Shown: positions 48,626-58,343, numbered from the stretch's first letter. The stretch is 64,000 nucleotides of DNA from Knoellia sp031844405 (GCA_031844405.1 JAUZVC010000001.1:1550001-1614000), one strand, 5' to 3'. Notes: generated from the sequence alone by a model not told the origin. Numbers and translations are program-made.

Positions 48626-50533
48626 TCAGCGGCCGGAGAGCACCCTCACGTCCTCGGCCTTGACATAGCCGAAGCGGTGCCCGACCCAGACCTGGACGTA
48701 CTCCTGCTTCCCGGTGATCACGGTCTTGTCGCCGGGGATCGAGTTGTCGAAGGACTTCGCGTAGAAGTAGTCGGTCGGCACCGTCCTGTCCGCGATGACG
48801 TAGCGCTGCCCCGGCTCGAGGGTGAGGACCGAGCCGTCGGGCGCGGTGACCGTGGGCTGCCCCTGGTAGGGAACCGGCGTGCCGGCATACGCCGAGGCCT
48901 CGGGGTAGGCGCGGGCATAGACCGGGACCGACGGACGCACGGCCTCGACGACCTCGCCCTGGGACGGGACCACGGTGGCCTCGTCGCCCTTGGGGCTCCT
49001 GATCCACCCGACGGAGCCGTCCCACCAGACCTTGAGCCAGTCACCCTGGCGTCCGGCGACGTAGAACTTGTGGCCGGCGACGGCGCGGGCGTCGCGGTCG
49101 GAGACGAGGTCGGTGGACCCCCACGCGAGCGGCGCCGAGTCGCTCGGGGCGGTGCGGACGTCGACGTAGTTCGTGCCGAAGGACGGGCAGGCACGGCCCG
49201 GCTGGGTCTCCGTCGCGAAGCAGCCGTCGAGGGTGCGGGCGTTGTCCGCGAACCCGGGCTTCACCGTGAAGACCTGGCTGGGGCCGCTGCGGCGGTCGGG
49301 CCGTATGGGGGCGCCGAGCAGGTCCATGTAGTGCTCCCAGTCCCAGTAGGGCCCCGGGTCCCACTTGTAGTTGCTCGACATGAACTCCTCGTGGCCGACG
49401 ATGTGCGCTCGGTCGAGCTCGATGCCCTTCTGCGCGGCGAGGTAGGAGACGAGCTGGGCCGACGACCGGTAGAGCGCCTCGGTGTACCACGTGCCGGGCT
49501 CGCCGGCCTTGCCCTCGTGCTCGACACCGACGGAGTGCATGTTGAGGTACCAGTTGCCCGCGTGTGCGGCGACGTTGCGGGTGGCGACGTGCTGGTCGAC
49601 ATGGCCGTCGTCGGAGCGGACGGTGTAGTGCCACGACACGAACCGGTTCGGCTCGGCCTCACCCTTGATGAGCCTGGTGCAGACGTCGTAGGTGCACTCG
49701 GTGTTGTGCACGACGAGGTAGTCGATCGAGAGGTCCTTCTCGCGGTCCGCGAGGTCGTAGTTGACGTACTGCGTGGGGGAGGGCCCGGTGCTGCGGTACT
49801 GCGCCTCCACGACGTCGCACTCGATCGTCGAAGGGCACTCGAGCTCCTGGACGCCGGGCTGGAGGACGCGGTCGTCCCGCACGGCGGAGGTGTCGAGGGT
49901 CGCTCCCGGGTCCGCCGCCAGCGTCACGGTGTCACCGAGGTCGGTGGTCGCGGTGGCGCCGGACCGGAGCACGTCGAAGACGAGCCCGGCGTAGTGCAGC
50001 GCCTCCTTCCGGTCGGCCGTGCCGGCATACCGGGCGACCGCCCTGCTCCACTCGGCCGGGTCCTGCGCGACCGTGCCGGGCTGGTAGGACGCCAGCACCG
50101 CCGCCGCCCCGCAGATGTTGGCGACCGGGTCGGTGCGCAGCTGCTCGGCCGACAGCCCGGTCTGCTGACGTGCGACGAGCAGCGTGCCCGCACGGTTGGG
50201 CAGGCCGACGTCGGTGTCGCCCTTCGCCGGTGTGGACACCGGCTCCACCGCCCTGTCGGTCAGGTGCATGACTCCGTAGCCGCCGGACACGCTCGGCTGC
50301 CCGGCGTGCTGGCTCCACCGTCCGCCGAGGTAGCCGACGGCGAGCAGCACGTCCTCGGGGACCCCGCTCACCCGCGCGGCCCGGGCGAAGGCTGCCTGCG
50401 TGTCGTCCGGACCGTCGAGGCAGGCGCCCCAGTCCGTGGCCGACGCTGCTGAGGTGCTGCTGAGAGTGAGTCCGGCCGCGGCGAGTGTCGCCACGAGCGC
50501 TCCCGCCCCGAACCGTGAAAACCTGCGCGCCAT
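48626..50533 (-). CDS. Secreted N-acetylmuramoyl-L-alanine amidase with SH3-like modules
   Basis: A 635-residue exported protein with signal FGAGALVATLAAAGLTLSST. An N-terminal helical region (about 40-220, GVPEDVLLAVGYLGGRWSQH) precedes the amidase_2 domain: SIDYLVVHNTECTYDV, VSWHYTVRSDDGHVDQHVAT, RNVAAHAGNWYLNMHSVGVE and AHIVGHEEF supply the zinc His residues. The C-terminal third has SH3b-like segments ending AEDVRVLSGR. It cleaves the muramyl-alanine bond of peptidoglycan, in cell-wall turnover or lysis of competitors. It lies alone, convergent with arfB. Confidence 0.85.
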   Translation of the reverse strand: MARRFSRFGAGALVATLAAAGLTLSSTSAASATDWGACLDGPDDTQAAFARAARVSGVPEDVLLAVGYLGGRWSQHAGQPSVSGGYGVMHLTDRAVEPVSTPAKGDTDVGLPNRAGTLLVARQQTGLSAEQLRTDPVANICGAAAVLASYQPGTVAQDPAEWSRAVARYAGTADRKEALHYAGLVFDVLRSGATATTDLGDTVTLAADPGATLDTSAVRDDRVLQPGVQELECPSTIECDVVEAQYRSTGPSPTQYVNYDLADREKDLSIDYLVVHNTECTYDVCTRLIKGEAEPNRFVSWHYTVRSDDGHVDQHVATRNVAAHAGNWYLNMHSVGVEHEGKAGEPGTWYTEALYRSSAQLVSYLAAQKGIELDRAHIVGHEEFMSSNYKWDPGPYWDWEHYMDLLGAPIRPDRRSGPSQVFTVKPGFADNARTLDGCFATETQPGRACPSFGTNYVDVRTAPSDSAPLAWGSTDLVSDRDARAVAGHKFYVAGRQGDWLKVWWDGSVGWIRSPKGDEATVVPSQGEVVEAVRPSVPVYARAYPEASAYAGTPVPYQGQPTVTAPDGSVLTLEPGQRYVIADRTVPTDYFYAKSFDNSIPGDKTVITGKQEYVQVWVGHRFGYVKAEDVRVLSGR

Positions 50534-50644
50534 CGTCGCGACCCTTCCGGCAAGGTCCCGGGGGAGTCCCGGGCTGTGGGACTATCCAACGCTGTCGGTC
50601 CTTCCAGCGTCAATGGTTGACGAAGCAAGGCCGACGCGGCCGAC

Positions 50645-51532
50645 TCACCCGACGGCGGTGTCCAGCACCTCGAGGAGCCGCTGACGCAGGGCGTTGGAAC
50701 GCTCGGCGAACGCTCGCTGTCGCTCGACGTATGCCGTCCGCCCGGCCGCCGTCTCGATCCTCACCGGCTCGACGCCCCAGGCCGACAGGTCGTAGGGCGA
50801 GGCTTCCATGTCGAGCCGGCGAATCTGTGAGGCGAGGTCGAAGCAGTCCATGGTGAGCTCGCTCGGGACCAGGGGGGTGAGCTTCGTCGCCCACTTGTAG
50901 GTGTCCATGCCGGCGTGCAGGCACCCGGGCTGCTCGAGGGCGACCTGCGACTCGCGCGTCGGCTGGATCGCGTTGCGGGACACCGCCTCCGGCGTGAAGA
51001 ACCGGAAGGCGTCGAAGTGGCTGCACGTGATCCGCTGGCGCTCGACGACCTGGTCCGTGCCCGCTCGCCCGAGGCGGAGCGGCACCCGGTCGTGGCGGAC
51101 GTCGCCGTCGTCCGCGCGGTAGACCATCGCCCACTCGTGCAGCCCGAAGCAGCCGAGGCGGGCCGGCCGCGAGACCGTCGCCGAGAGCAGCCGCCTGACG
51201 AAGTCGAGGGCACGCCCGCGTGCAGCGACGAAGGCCGCGACGTCGAGCTCGACCGCCCCGTCCACGACGCGGTAGTGCTTCCACGCGGCCCGGTCCAGGG
51301 TCGCGGCACCATCGAGGCGCACACCGGGACCGGGATGCCAGCGGCGCAGCTGCGCCGGTGTCGTGCCGTAGTAGGTGAAGAGGAAGTCCTCGACCGGGTG
51401 GGCCTCACCGCGGGCGCGGCGCTCCCGGTGAGCAGCGGTCGCCGCGTCCACCCGGGCCGCGTGCGACTCCTCGCGCGAGGTCCAGGACGCGCGGTCCAGA
51501 CGCGGGGCGACGGCGGTGGTCTCGACACTCAT
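50645..51532 (-). CDS. 3-methyladenine DNA glycosylase-family protein (actinobacterial)
   Basis: A 295-residue protein of the actinobacterial family annotated as 3-methyladenine DNA glycosylase. Conserved stretches: GEAHPVEDFLFTYYGTTPAQ followed by LRRWHPGPGV, ARLGCFGLHEWAMVYRADDG, RITCSHFDAFRFFTPEAVSR and the CLHAGMDTYKWATKLTPLVP region. I infer base-excision activity only from that family name; I see no helix-hairpin-helix or AlkA signature. Start at the ATG at 51532; the long open frame upstream is antisense to the lipase gene and not coding. Confidence 0.75.
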   Translation of the reverse strand: MSVETTAVAPRLDRASWTSREESHAARVDAATAAHRERRARGEAHPVEDFLFTYYGTTPAQLRRWHPGPGVRLDGAATLDRAAWKHYRVVDGAVELDVAAFVAARGRALDFVRRLLSATVSRPARLGCFGLHEWAMVYRADDGDVRHDRVPLRLGRAGTDQVVERQRITCSHFDAFRFFTPEAVSRNAIQPTRESQVALEQPGCLHAGMDTYKWATKLTPLVPSELTMDCFDLASQIRRLDMEASPYDLSAWGVEPVRIETAAGRTAYVERQRAFAERSNALRQRLLEVLDTAVG

Positions 51533-51652
51533 GGCCCGACCAGCGTAGGCGAGCGTCCCGCCCCTCCTTCCCCTGTCGGGGGCGCGCCGGCTGTGCGACG
51601 ATCCATGAAGGTCCGCGACGAGGCGGGCCACGACCTCCGGGGGAGTCCCACC

Positions 51653-52489
51653 GTGCGCCGAGTCCTCATCGCCCTGCTCGCCACCCTCGCCGTCCTCGTG
51701 ACCCCGGCCTCCGCGGGTGCGGCGCCGGACAGCAGCGCCGGGAGGGCGACGACCTGGTACCTCGCGCTCGGCGACTCGCTCGCCGCCGGCTACCAGCCCG
51801 GCGTGGGCGACGACCGCGACGGCGGCTACGTCGGCGGAGTCCTCGACGCCCTCCAGCAGGACGCGCCCAAGACGAAGCTGCGCAACCTCGCCTGCTCGGG
51901 CGCGACGACGACGTCGATGCTCGGCACCGACCGGTGCACCTACGACGAGGGCTCGCAGGTCGACGCCGCCGTCGAGTTCCTGAGGGCGCACAAGGCGAAG
52001 GTCGATCTCGTGACCATCGACATCGGCGCCAACGACGTCACCCCCTGCGCCCGCGGGACGGTCGACGTCGCCTGCGCGATCGGGGCCGTCGGCACGGTCG
52101 AGCGCAACCTGACGAGCATCCTCGGCCGGCTCCGGGCCGCGACGGGCCCGGACACCCAGATCATCGTCCTCGACTACTACAACCCGTTCCTCGCCGCGTG
52201 GCTCACCGGCCCCGCGGGGCAGCAGGTCGCCGGTCTCACGACGGTGCTCCAGGGCATGCTCAACGCCGCGGTCGCGCGCGCGGCCACCACCGCGGACGCC
52301 GACGTCGCCGACGTGGCCACGGCGTTCCGGTCGACGGTCACGACTCCGGTGGCGACGGCATACGGGACGATCCCGACGAACGTCGCCACGATCTGCGCGT
52401 GGACGTGGATGTGCAGCCGGGGCGACATCCACGCGAACGACGCAGGGTATGCCGTCCTCGCCGGCACCGTCGTCGCTCGCCTCGAGTGA
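51653..52489 (+). CDS. Secreted SGNH/GDSL-family hydrolase (lipase/esterase-like)
   Basis: A 278-residue exported esterase. The signal is VRRVLIALLATLAVLVTPAS then AGAAP. SGNH blocks: LALGDSLAAGYQPGVGDD (nucleophile Ser), CSGATTTSM, IDIGANDVTPCARG (Gly-Asn) and the C-terminal GDIHANDAGYAVLA (Asp-His pair). Two or three Cys pairs are likely disulphides. I prefer the GTG at 51653, preceded by GGGGGAG at 7 bp, over the ATG at 51605. Acts outside the cell on an acyl ester of unknown kind. Confidence 0.85.
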   Translation: MRRVLIALLATLAVLVTPASAGAAPDSSAGRATTWYLALGDSLAAGYQPGVGDDRDGGYVGGVLDALQQDAPKTKLRNLACSGATTTSMLGTDRCTYDEGSQVDAAVEFLRAHKAKVDLVTIDIGANDVTPCARGTVDVACAIGAVGTVERNLTSILGRLRAATGPDTQIIVLDYYNPFLAAWLTGPAGQQVAGLTTVLQGMLNAAVARAATTADADVADVATAFRSTVTTPVATAYGTIPTNVATICAWTWMCSRGDIHANDAGYAVLAGTVVARLE

Positions 52490-52509
52490 GCGCACGGTCG
52501 CACGCGCCC

Positions 52510-52515
52510 TAGAGT
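52510..52515 (+). promoter_or_regulatory. Leaderless -10 promoter box of FAH gene
   Basis: TAGAGT ends 6 bp before the GTG at 52522, as at gatC, ilvD and leuB. It starts 21 bp after the esterase stop codon, so the gene can be transcribed on its own. Confidence 0.55.
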
Positions 52516-52521
52516 GGGCGC

Positions 52522-53295
52522 GTGCGCATCGCGAGATTCACGACAGGTGAGGACCCGGCATACGGGCTGGTCGACGGGGCGGGCGAGAAGATCGCCGAGA
52601 TCACGGGCGATCCGCTCTACCAGCGGATCGAGCTCACGGGCGCGACCCACCTCGTCGAGGACGTGCGGCTGCTCGCACCCGTGATCCCCCGGAGCAAGGT
52701 CGTCGGCATCGGCAAGAACTACGCCGACCACGCCAAGGAGATGGGCGGCGAGGCGCCGACGACCCCGCTGATGTTCCTCATCCCCAACACGGCCGTCGTC
52801 GGCCCGGGCGACCCCGTCGTCATCCCGAAGGTGACGCAGGAGGTGAGCTACGAGGGCGAGCTCGCCGTCGTCATCGGCCGCCTCGCCAAGGACGTGTCGG
52901 TCGAGCACGCGCTCTCGACCGTCTTCGGATACACCGTCGCCAACGACGTCACCGCGCGCGACCTGCAGCGCACCGACGGCCAGTGGGCGCGCGCCAAGGG
53001 CATGGACACGTTCTGCCCGCTCGGTCCCTGGATCGAGACCGACCTCGACCCGGCCGCCTGCCGGATCCGCACCACGCTCGACGGCGAGGTCGTGCAGGAC
53101 GGACCGACGTCAGACATGGTGCACGACGTCGCGCAGCTCATCGCCTTCGCCTCGCAGGCCTTCACCCTGCTGCCCGGCGACGTCATCCTCACCGGCACCC
53201 CTGCCGGCGTCGGCCAGGTCGTCGCCGGCCAGCGTGTCGAGGTCGACATCGACCAGATCGGTGCGCTGAGCAACCCCTTCGTCGCCGCCGAGTGA
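52522..53295 (+). CDS. Fumarylacetoacetate hydrolase-family protein
   Basis: A 257-residue FAH-family protein. VVGIGKNYADHAKEMGGEAP, then VTQEVSYEGELAVVIGR (metal Glu residues), VFGYTVANDVTARDLQRTDG, and LLPGDVILTGTPAGVGQVVA are the defining segments. Members include acylpyruvases, oxaloacetate decarboxylases and C-C bond hydrolases. In many actinobacteria, as in M. tuberculosis (Rv2993c, next to gltX), this gene lies just before gltX. An acylpyruvase/oxaloacetate-decarboxylase housekeeping role is plausible. Confidence 0.88.
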   Translation: MRIARFTTGEDPAYGLVDGAGEKIAEITGDPLYQRIELTGATHLVEDVRLLAPVIPRSKVVGIGKNYADHAKEMGGEAPTTPLMFLIPNTAVVGPGDPVVIPKVTQEVSYEGELAVVIGRLAKDVSVEHALSTVFGYTVANDVTARDLQRTDGQWARAKGMDTFCPLGPWIETDLDPAACRIRTTLDGEVVQDGPTSDMVHDVAQLIAFASQAFTLLPGDVILTGTPAGVGQVVAGQRVEVDIDQIGALSNPFVAAE

Positions 53296-53379
53296 CGCCT
53301 GCCGCCGAGGTGGGAGGGCTGCATGTCGGCCACCCCAGCCCGGCGCACGGGTAGGTTCCTGAAAAAGTTCCGGACGAGG

Positions 53380-53405
53380 TGTCGTATCCGTCGTCGCCCG
53401 TTCGT
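53380..53405 (+). promoter_or_regulatory. Possible ECF42-type promoter
   Basis: TGTCGT (53380-53385), a 17-bp spacer and CGT (53403-53405) resemble the TGTCGA / CG-containing promoter reported for ECF42 sigma factors, about 80 bp before the DGPF gene. Autoregulation by the downstream sigma factor would follow. Weak by itself. Confidence 0.35.
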
Positions 53406-53487
53406 GGAGGAGATGAGCGACACCGCAGGACGCCACCGACGGCGACCGGTCGCTCACCCGTGAGAACCACATTCGAGGAGAACCACC

Positions 53488-53835
53488 ATGGCTCAGTACC
53501 TGCTCTCCGTCCCCGGCAGCGTCGACGACGAGATGCCCTCGGACGAGGCCATCCAGCAGATGTTCGCCGACGTCGAGAAGTTCAACGACAAGGTCCGTGC
53601 CGCCGGCAAGTGGGTCTTCGCCGGTGGTCTCGAGCCGATCAGCAGCGCGACGGTCGTCGACGCGACCGGCGAGAAGCCGATCGTGACCGACGGACCCTTC
53701 TCCGAGTCCAAGGAGTTCCTCGGCGGCTTCTGGGTCATCGAGGCCGACGACCTCGACGAGGCGCTCCAGTGGGCCAAGGAGGGCTCGGCCGCCTGCCAGG
53801 GGCGCGTCGAGGTCCGTCCCTTCCAGGGCGAGTGA
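53488..53835 (+). CDS. YCII-related (DGPF-domain) protein
   Basis: A 115-residue ferredoxin-fold protein. MAQYLLSVPGSVDDEMPSDE opens it; the name-giving motif is in PIVTDGPFSESKEFLGGFWV near residue 70, and EADDLDEALQWAKEGSAACQ, VEVRPF end it. DGPF proteins are the standard partners of ECF42 sigma factors. The gene's GTGA overlap with the sigma gene shows joint translation. It may be an enzyme induced by, or a partner of, the sigma factor. GAGGAG lies upstream of the ATG. Confidence 0.9.
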   Translation: MAQYLLSVPGSVDDEMPSDEAIQQMFADVEKFNDKVRAAGKWVFAGGLEPISSATVVDATGEKPIVTDGPFSESKEFLGGFWVIEADDLDEALQWAKEGSAACQGRVEVRPFQGE

Positions 53836-55094
53836 CGACCTCGGACCACGTGCCGCAGCCCGACCCTGCCACCGGGCTCGGTGCGGACGCCGTCGCCGAC
53901 GTCGTCCGCGCCGAGTACGGCCGGGTCGTGGCCGGCCTCATCCGTCGCTTCGGCGACATCGGCCTCGCCGAGGACGCCCTGGGCGAGGCGCTCGTCATCG
54001 CGCTCGAGCGGTGGCCGCAGGACGGCGTCCCGCCCAACCCGGCGGGCTGGCTCACGACGACGGCCGCGCGCAAGGCGCTCGACCACGTGCGCCGCGAGAA
54101 GGTGCGCGACGAGAAGTACGCCGAGGCCGCCATGCTCACCGACACGACCCCACCCGAGCCCACCGGACCCGTCGCCGACGACCGGCTCCGGCTCGTCTTC
54201 ACCTGCTGCCACCCGGCCCTCGCCGAACCCGCCCGCGTCGCCCTCACCCTGCGTCTGCTCGGCGGGCTCACCGTCGCCGAGATCGCGAACGCCTTCCTCG
54301 TCCCCGAGACGACGATGGCCCAGCGCATCACCCGCGCCAAGGCCAAGATCGCCAAGGCACGGATCCCCTACCGCATCCCCGAGCAGTCCGACCTCGCCGA
54401 GCGGCTCGACGGTGTGCTCGCCGTGCTCTACCTCGTCTACAACGAGGGCTACCTCAGCTCGGGACCCGATGACGCCGACCGGCCCGGCCTCGCCGAGGAG
54501 GCGATCCGGCTCACCCGGGCGCTGCGCTCGGTCGCGGACGGCATCGGCTCGCCGCCCGAGGTCGACGGCCTCCTCGCCCTCATGCTCCTCGCCCAGGCCC
54601 GCCGCCCCGCCCGCATCGGGCCGGACGGCTCGCTCGTCACGCTCGACGAGCAGGACCGCTCGCGTTGGGACTCCGCGCTCATCGAGGAGGGGCATGCGCT
54701 CGTACGTGGCTGCCTCGCTCGCGACCGGCCCGGCCCCTACCAGCTCCAGGCCGCGATCCAGGCGGTGCACACCGACGCCCCGGAGGCCTCGCTCACCGAC
54801 TGGGCGCAGGTCGTCGCGCTCTACGACCAGCTGCTCGTCGTCTCGCCCTCGCCCGTCGTCGCCCTCAACCGCGCCGTGGCCGTCGCCGAGCTCGACGGAC
54901 CACACGTCGCGCTGAGCATCGTCGACGGCCTGGGGCTCACGGCATACGGACCGTGGCACGCGACCCGAGCGGACCTCCTGCGCCGTCTGGGACGCGACGA
55001 GGACGCGAGACGCGCGTATGCCGCCGCGATCGCGACGACCGAGAACCCCGCCGAGCGTGCGTGGCTGGCTCGGCGGCGCGCAACGTTGGGCTGA
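53832..55094 (+). CDS. ECF42-type sigma factor with C-terminal extension
   Basis: A 420-residue sigma-70-family factor. Region 2 covers about 20-95 (VVRAEYGRVVAGLIRRFGDI, ALGEALVIALERWP, NPAGWLTTTAARKALDHVRR). Region 4 is near 115-170 (RLVFTCCHPALAEPARVALT, GLTVAEIANAFLVPETTMAQ, RITRAKAKI). A C-terminal extension of about 230 residues (LYLVYNEGYLSSGPDDADRP, VSPSPVVALNRAVAVAELDG) has TPR-like helices and is essential in the ECF42 group. There is no anti-sigma gene; control is thought to lie in that extension. Confidence 0.92.
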   Translation: MTTSDHVPQPDPATGLGADAVADVVRAEYGRVVAGLIRRFGDIGLAEDALGEALVIALERWPQDGVPPNPAGWLTTTAARKALDHVRREKVRDEKYAEAAMLTDTTPPEPTGPVADDRLRLVFTCCHPALAEPARVALTLRLLGGLTVAEIANAFLVPETTMAQRITRAKAKIAKARIPYRIPEQSDLAERLDGVLAVLYLVYNEGYLSSGPDDADRPGLAEEAIRLTRALRSVADGIGSPPEVDGLLALMLLAQARRPARIGPDGSLVTLDEQDRSRWDSALIEEGHALVRGCLARDRPGPYQLQAAIQAVHTDAPEASLTDWAQVVALYDQLLVVSPSPVVALNRAVAVAELDGPHVALSIVDGLGLTAYGPWHATRADLLRRLGRDEDARRAYAAAIATTENPAERAWLARRRATLG

Positions 55095-55095
55095 G

Positions 55096-55308
55096 CTACT
55101 TCTCGACGCGGAAGCCGAGCTTGATGCCGACCTGCCAGTCGGCGACCCGGCCGCCGTCCGCCAGGTGGCCCCGGATCTCGGTGACCTCGAACCAGTCGAG
55201 GTTGCGCACGCTCTCGCTCGCCGAGCTCACGGCGTTCTCGATCGCCGCCTCGAGGCCGTCGGGGGAGCTGCCGACGAGCTCCGAGATCGCATAGACGTGG
55301 TTGGCCAT
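55096..55308 (-). CDS. Dodecin (flavin-binding protein)
   Basis: A 70-residue dodecin. MANHVYAISELVGSSPDGLE, AAIENAVSSASESVRNLDWF, EVTEIRGHLADGG and ADWQVGIKLGFRVEK match the family over its whole length, including the Trp that stacks on flavin. Twelve subunits form a shell that stores riboflavin, FMN or FAD/CoA. It is convergent with the sigma gene by 1 bp and is read away from gltX. Monocistronic. Confidence 0.93.
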   Translation of the reverse strand: MANHVYAISELVGSSPDGLEAAIENAVSSASESVRNLDWFEVTEIRGHLADGGRVADWQVGIKLGFRVEK

Positions 55309-55412
55309 AGTCCGCCTCCGGGCGTCGCGGCCGGGCGCCGGTCGCCCGGTCCTCCCGCCAACGTAGACCCGGGGCAGGCACCGGCACGAGGGCCCGGTCG
55401 GAGGGGAGTCCC

Positions 55413-55418
55413 TAGAAT
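55413..55418 (+). promoter_or_regulatory. -10 promoter box of gltX
   Basis: TAGAAT ends 9 bp before the gltX ATG, giving a leader of only a few bases. This is the best match to TATAAT among the short-leader promoters in the window. Confidence 0.6.
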
Positions 55419-55427
55419 CGGCCCATC

Positions 55428-56957
<1,530 letters not shown>

Positions 56958-57065
56958 ACCTGCGGGAGGCCAAGGCGGTCGTGGGCCGAGAGGCGCGGAA
57001 TCCCGGTCGTCGCCTCGCTCGCCGAGCTGCCCGACCTGCTGCGGCCCAGCCCCTGACCGGTCGAT

Positions 57066-57094
57066 TTGGGCGGCGGGGAGCGGACGGGTAGTAT
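57066..57094 (+). promoter_or_regulatory. tRNA operon promoter
   Basis: TTGGGC (57066-57071), a 17-bp spacer and TAGTAT (57089-57094) form a good sigma-A-type promoter 58 bp before the tRNA-Gln gene. Confidence 0.65.
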
Positions 57095-57151
57095 CGCTCC
57101 TCGGTTCACCGGTGTGGACGACTTCGGTCGGAAGCGCCAGTGATACCCCCT

Positions 57152-57223
57152 TGGGGTATGGTGTAATTGGCAACACTACGGTTTCTGGTACCGTCATTCT
57201 AGGTTCGAGTCCTGGTACCCCAG
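57152..57223 (+). tRNA. tRNA-Gln (anticodon CTG)
   Basis: A 72-nt cloverleaf: acceptor TGGGGTA/TACCCCA, D arm with AATTGG, anticodon loop TTCTGGT (CTG) flanked by ACGGT/ACCGT, T arm AGG-TTCGAGT-CCT, discriminator G. The CCA end is not encoded. It reads CAG. No glnS is seen here and GatCAB is present, so Gln-tRNA is probably made by transamidation. Confidence 0.95.
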
Positions 57224-57320
57224 CTTGGTCAATGTCCTTGTGGCACAGGCCGATTCGGAAGATCTGCTGTTCTGCGGTAGGCTTCCACCCGCTGTCCGGC
57301 TCGCGCCGAGCAGCAGCTAG

Positions 57321-57393
57321 GGCCCCGTTGTGTAGCGGCCTAGCACGCCGCCCTCTCAAGGCGGTAGCGCGGGTTCGAATCCCGTCGGGGCTA
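57321..57393 (+). tRNA. tRNA-Glu (anticodon CTC)
   Basis: A 73-nt cloverleaf: acceptor GGCCCCG with CGGGGCT (one G-T pair), anticodon loop CTCTCAA (CTC) flanked by CCGCC/GGCGG, T arm GCGGG-TTCGAAT-CCCGT. CCA is not encoded. It reads GAG. It sits 97 bp after tRNA-Gln on the same presumed transcript, downstream of gltX whose product charges it. Confidence 0.95.
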
Positions 57394-57401
57394 CTCGCAC
57401 C

Positions 57402-57436
57402 GAAGTCCCCGCCACCTCGAAGGTGGCGGGGACTTC
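57402..57436 (+). terminator. Terminator of the tRNA operon
   Basis: A perfect 16-bp stem (57402-57417 with 57421-57436) and a 3-nt CGA loop, 8 bp after tRNA-Glu. The arm begins GAAGTCCCCGCCACCT. No T-run except the flanking CTTCTG. Confidence 0.8.
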
Positions 57437-57469
57437 TGCGTGTGCGGACGGCACACGGCCGCGACGCCG

Positions 57470-58213
57470 TCAGGCGGAGTGCTGCTCCTCGGCCTGCTTG
57501 GCGTGACGCGCGAGGACCTCGGTGAGCTTGTTGGCGCCGGCGATGACCGTGGCAGCGTGCAGTCGTCCGGGCTGGCGCGAGAGGCGCTCGATCGGGCCCG
57601 AGATCGATACGGCGGCGATGACCCGGCCGGAGGGGGAGCGGACGGGGGCGGACACCGACGCGACGCCGGGCTCGCGCTCACCGACGCTCTGGGACCAGCC
57701 GCGGCGCCGGACGCCCGAGAGCGTCGTCGCGTTGAAGGCGGCGCCCTGGAGGCCGCGGTGGAGGCGGTCGGGCTCCTCCCACGCGAGCAGGACCTGGGCC
57801 GCCGAGCCGGCCAGCATCGTCAGGCTCGCGCCGATCGGGATGGAGTCACGCAGGCCGACGGGGCGCTCGGCCGCGGAGACGCAGATGCGGTGGTCGCCCT
57901 GGCGGCGGAAGAGCTGCGCGCTCTCGTTGGTGTGGTCGCGCAGCGCACCCAGCACCGGACCCGCCGCGGCAAGCAGGCGGTCCTCGCCGGCGGCTGCGGC
58001 GAGCTCGCCGAGGCGCGGGCCGAGGACGAAGCGGCCCTGCATGTCGCGGCCGACGAGCCGGTGGTGCTCAAGGGCGACGGCGAGACGGTGGGCCGTCGGG
58101 CGGGCCAGGCCGGTGGCCGTGACGAGCTGCGCGAGGGTCGATGGGCCGGCCTCGAGGGCGCTCAAGACGATGGCAGCCTTGTCGAGAACGCCGACCCCAC
58201 TGGTGTTGTCCAT
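57470..58213 (-). CDS. IclR-family regulator (NdgR/LtbR-like)
   Basis: A 247-residue IclR regulator. The winged helix (about 8-65) reads LDKAAIVLSALEAGPSTLAQ then LVTATGLARPTAHRLAVALE. The ligand-binding GAF-like domain has MQGRFVLGPRLGELAAAAGE and IPIGASLTMLAGSAAQVLLA, with ISGPIERLSRQPGRLHAATV at the end. It is divergent from leuCD, the fixed position of NdgR (Streptomyces) and LtbR (Corynebacterium), which control leucine and other amino acid genes. That role is inferred. The start at 58213 precedes the intergenic regulatory region. Confidence 0.9.
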   Translation of the reverse strand: MDNTSGVGVLDKAAIVLSALEAGPSTLAQLVTATGLARPTAHRLAVALEHHRLVGRDMQGRFVLGPRLGELAAAAGEDRLLAAAGPVLGALRDHTNESAQLFRRQGDHRICVSAAERPVGLRDSIPIGASLTMLAGSAAQVLLAWEEPDRLHRGLQGAAFNATTLSGVRRRGWSQSVGEREPGVASVSAPVRSPSGRVIAAVSISGPIERLSRQPGRLHAATVIAGANKLTEVLARHAKQAEEQHSA

Positions 58214-58343
58214 GTCTTGATATTGCCGTCCCAAGCGGTGAGACGCAAGTTCCACGTTCCGGACGGCGTGCCAACCTCGGTCTGAGCGACGTCGCCGACG
58301 ACCGGTCGACGACGTCCCGAACTCGTCTGTGGAGGTGTTGGCC
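58214..58343. promoter_or_regulatory. Divergent NdgR-leuCD control region
   Basis: 130 bp between the IclR gene and leuC. In related bacteria the IclR protein binds here. I found no leader peptide or attenuator and no clean palindrome, so control of leuCD seems protein-based, unlike ilvB and cimA. GGAGG at 58331 serves the leuC start. Confidence 0.5.

Noticed and set aside
48479..50452. Plus-strand open frame of about 650 codons opposite the amidase gene
   Set aside because: The amidase on the other strand has a signal peptide and catalytic motifs; the plus-strand frame is a low-complexity shadow.
53413..53463. 16-codon ORF upstream of the DGPF gene
   Set aside because: GGAGG is only about 2 bp from the ATG, too close for a good ribosome site, and the peptide (MSDTAGRHRRRPVAHP) has no regulatory codon run. 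Mentioned only in passing.
58214..58343. Search for an attenuator before leuC
   Set aside because: No Leu-rich short ORF and no T-run terminator found; the divergent IclR regulator is a sufficient explanation.
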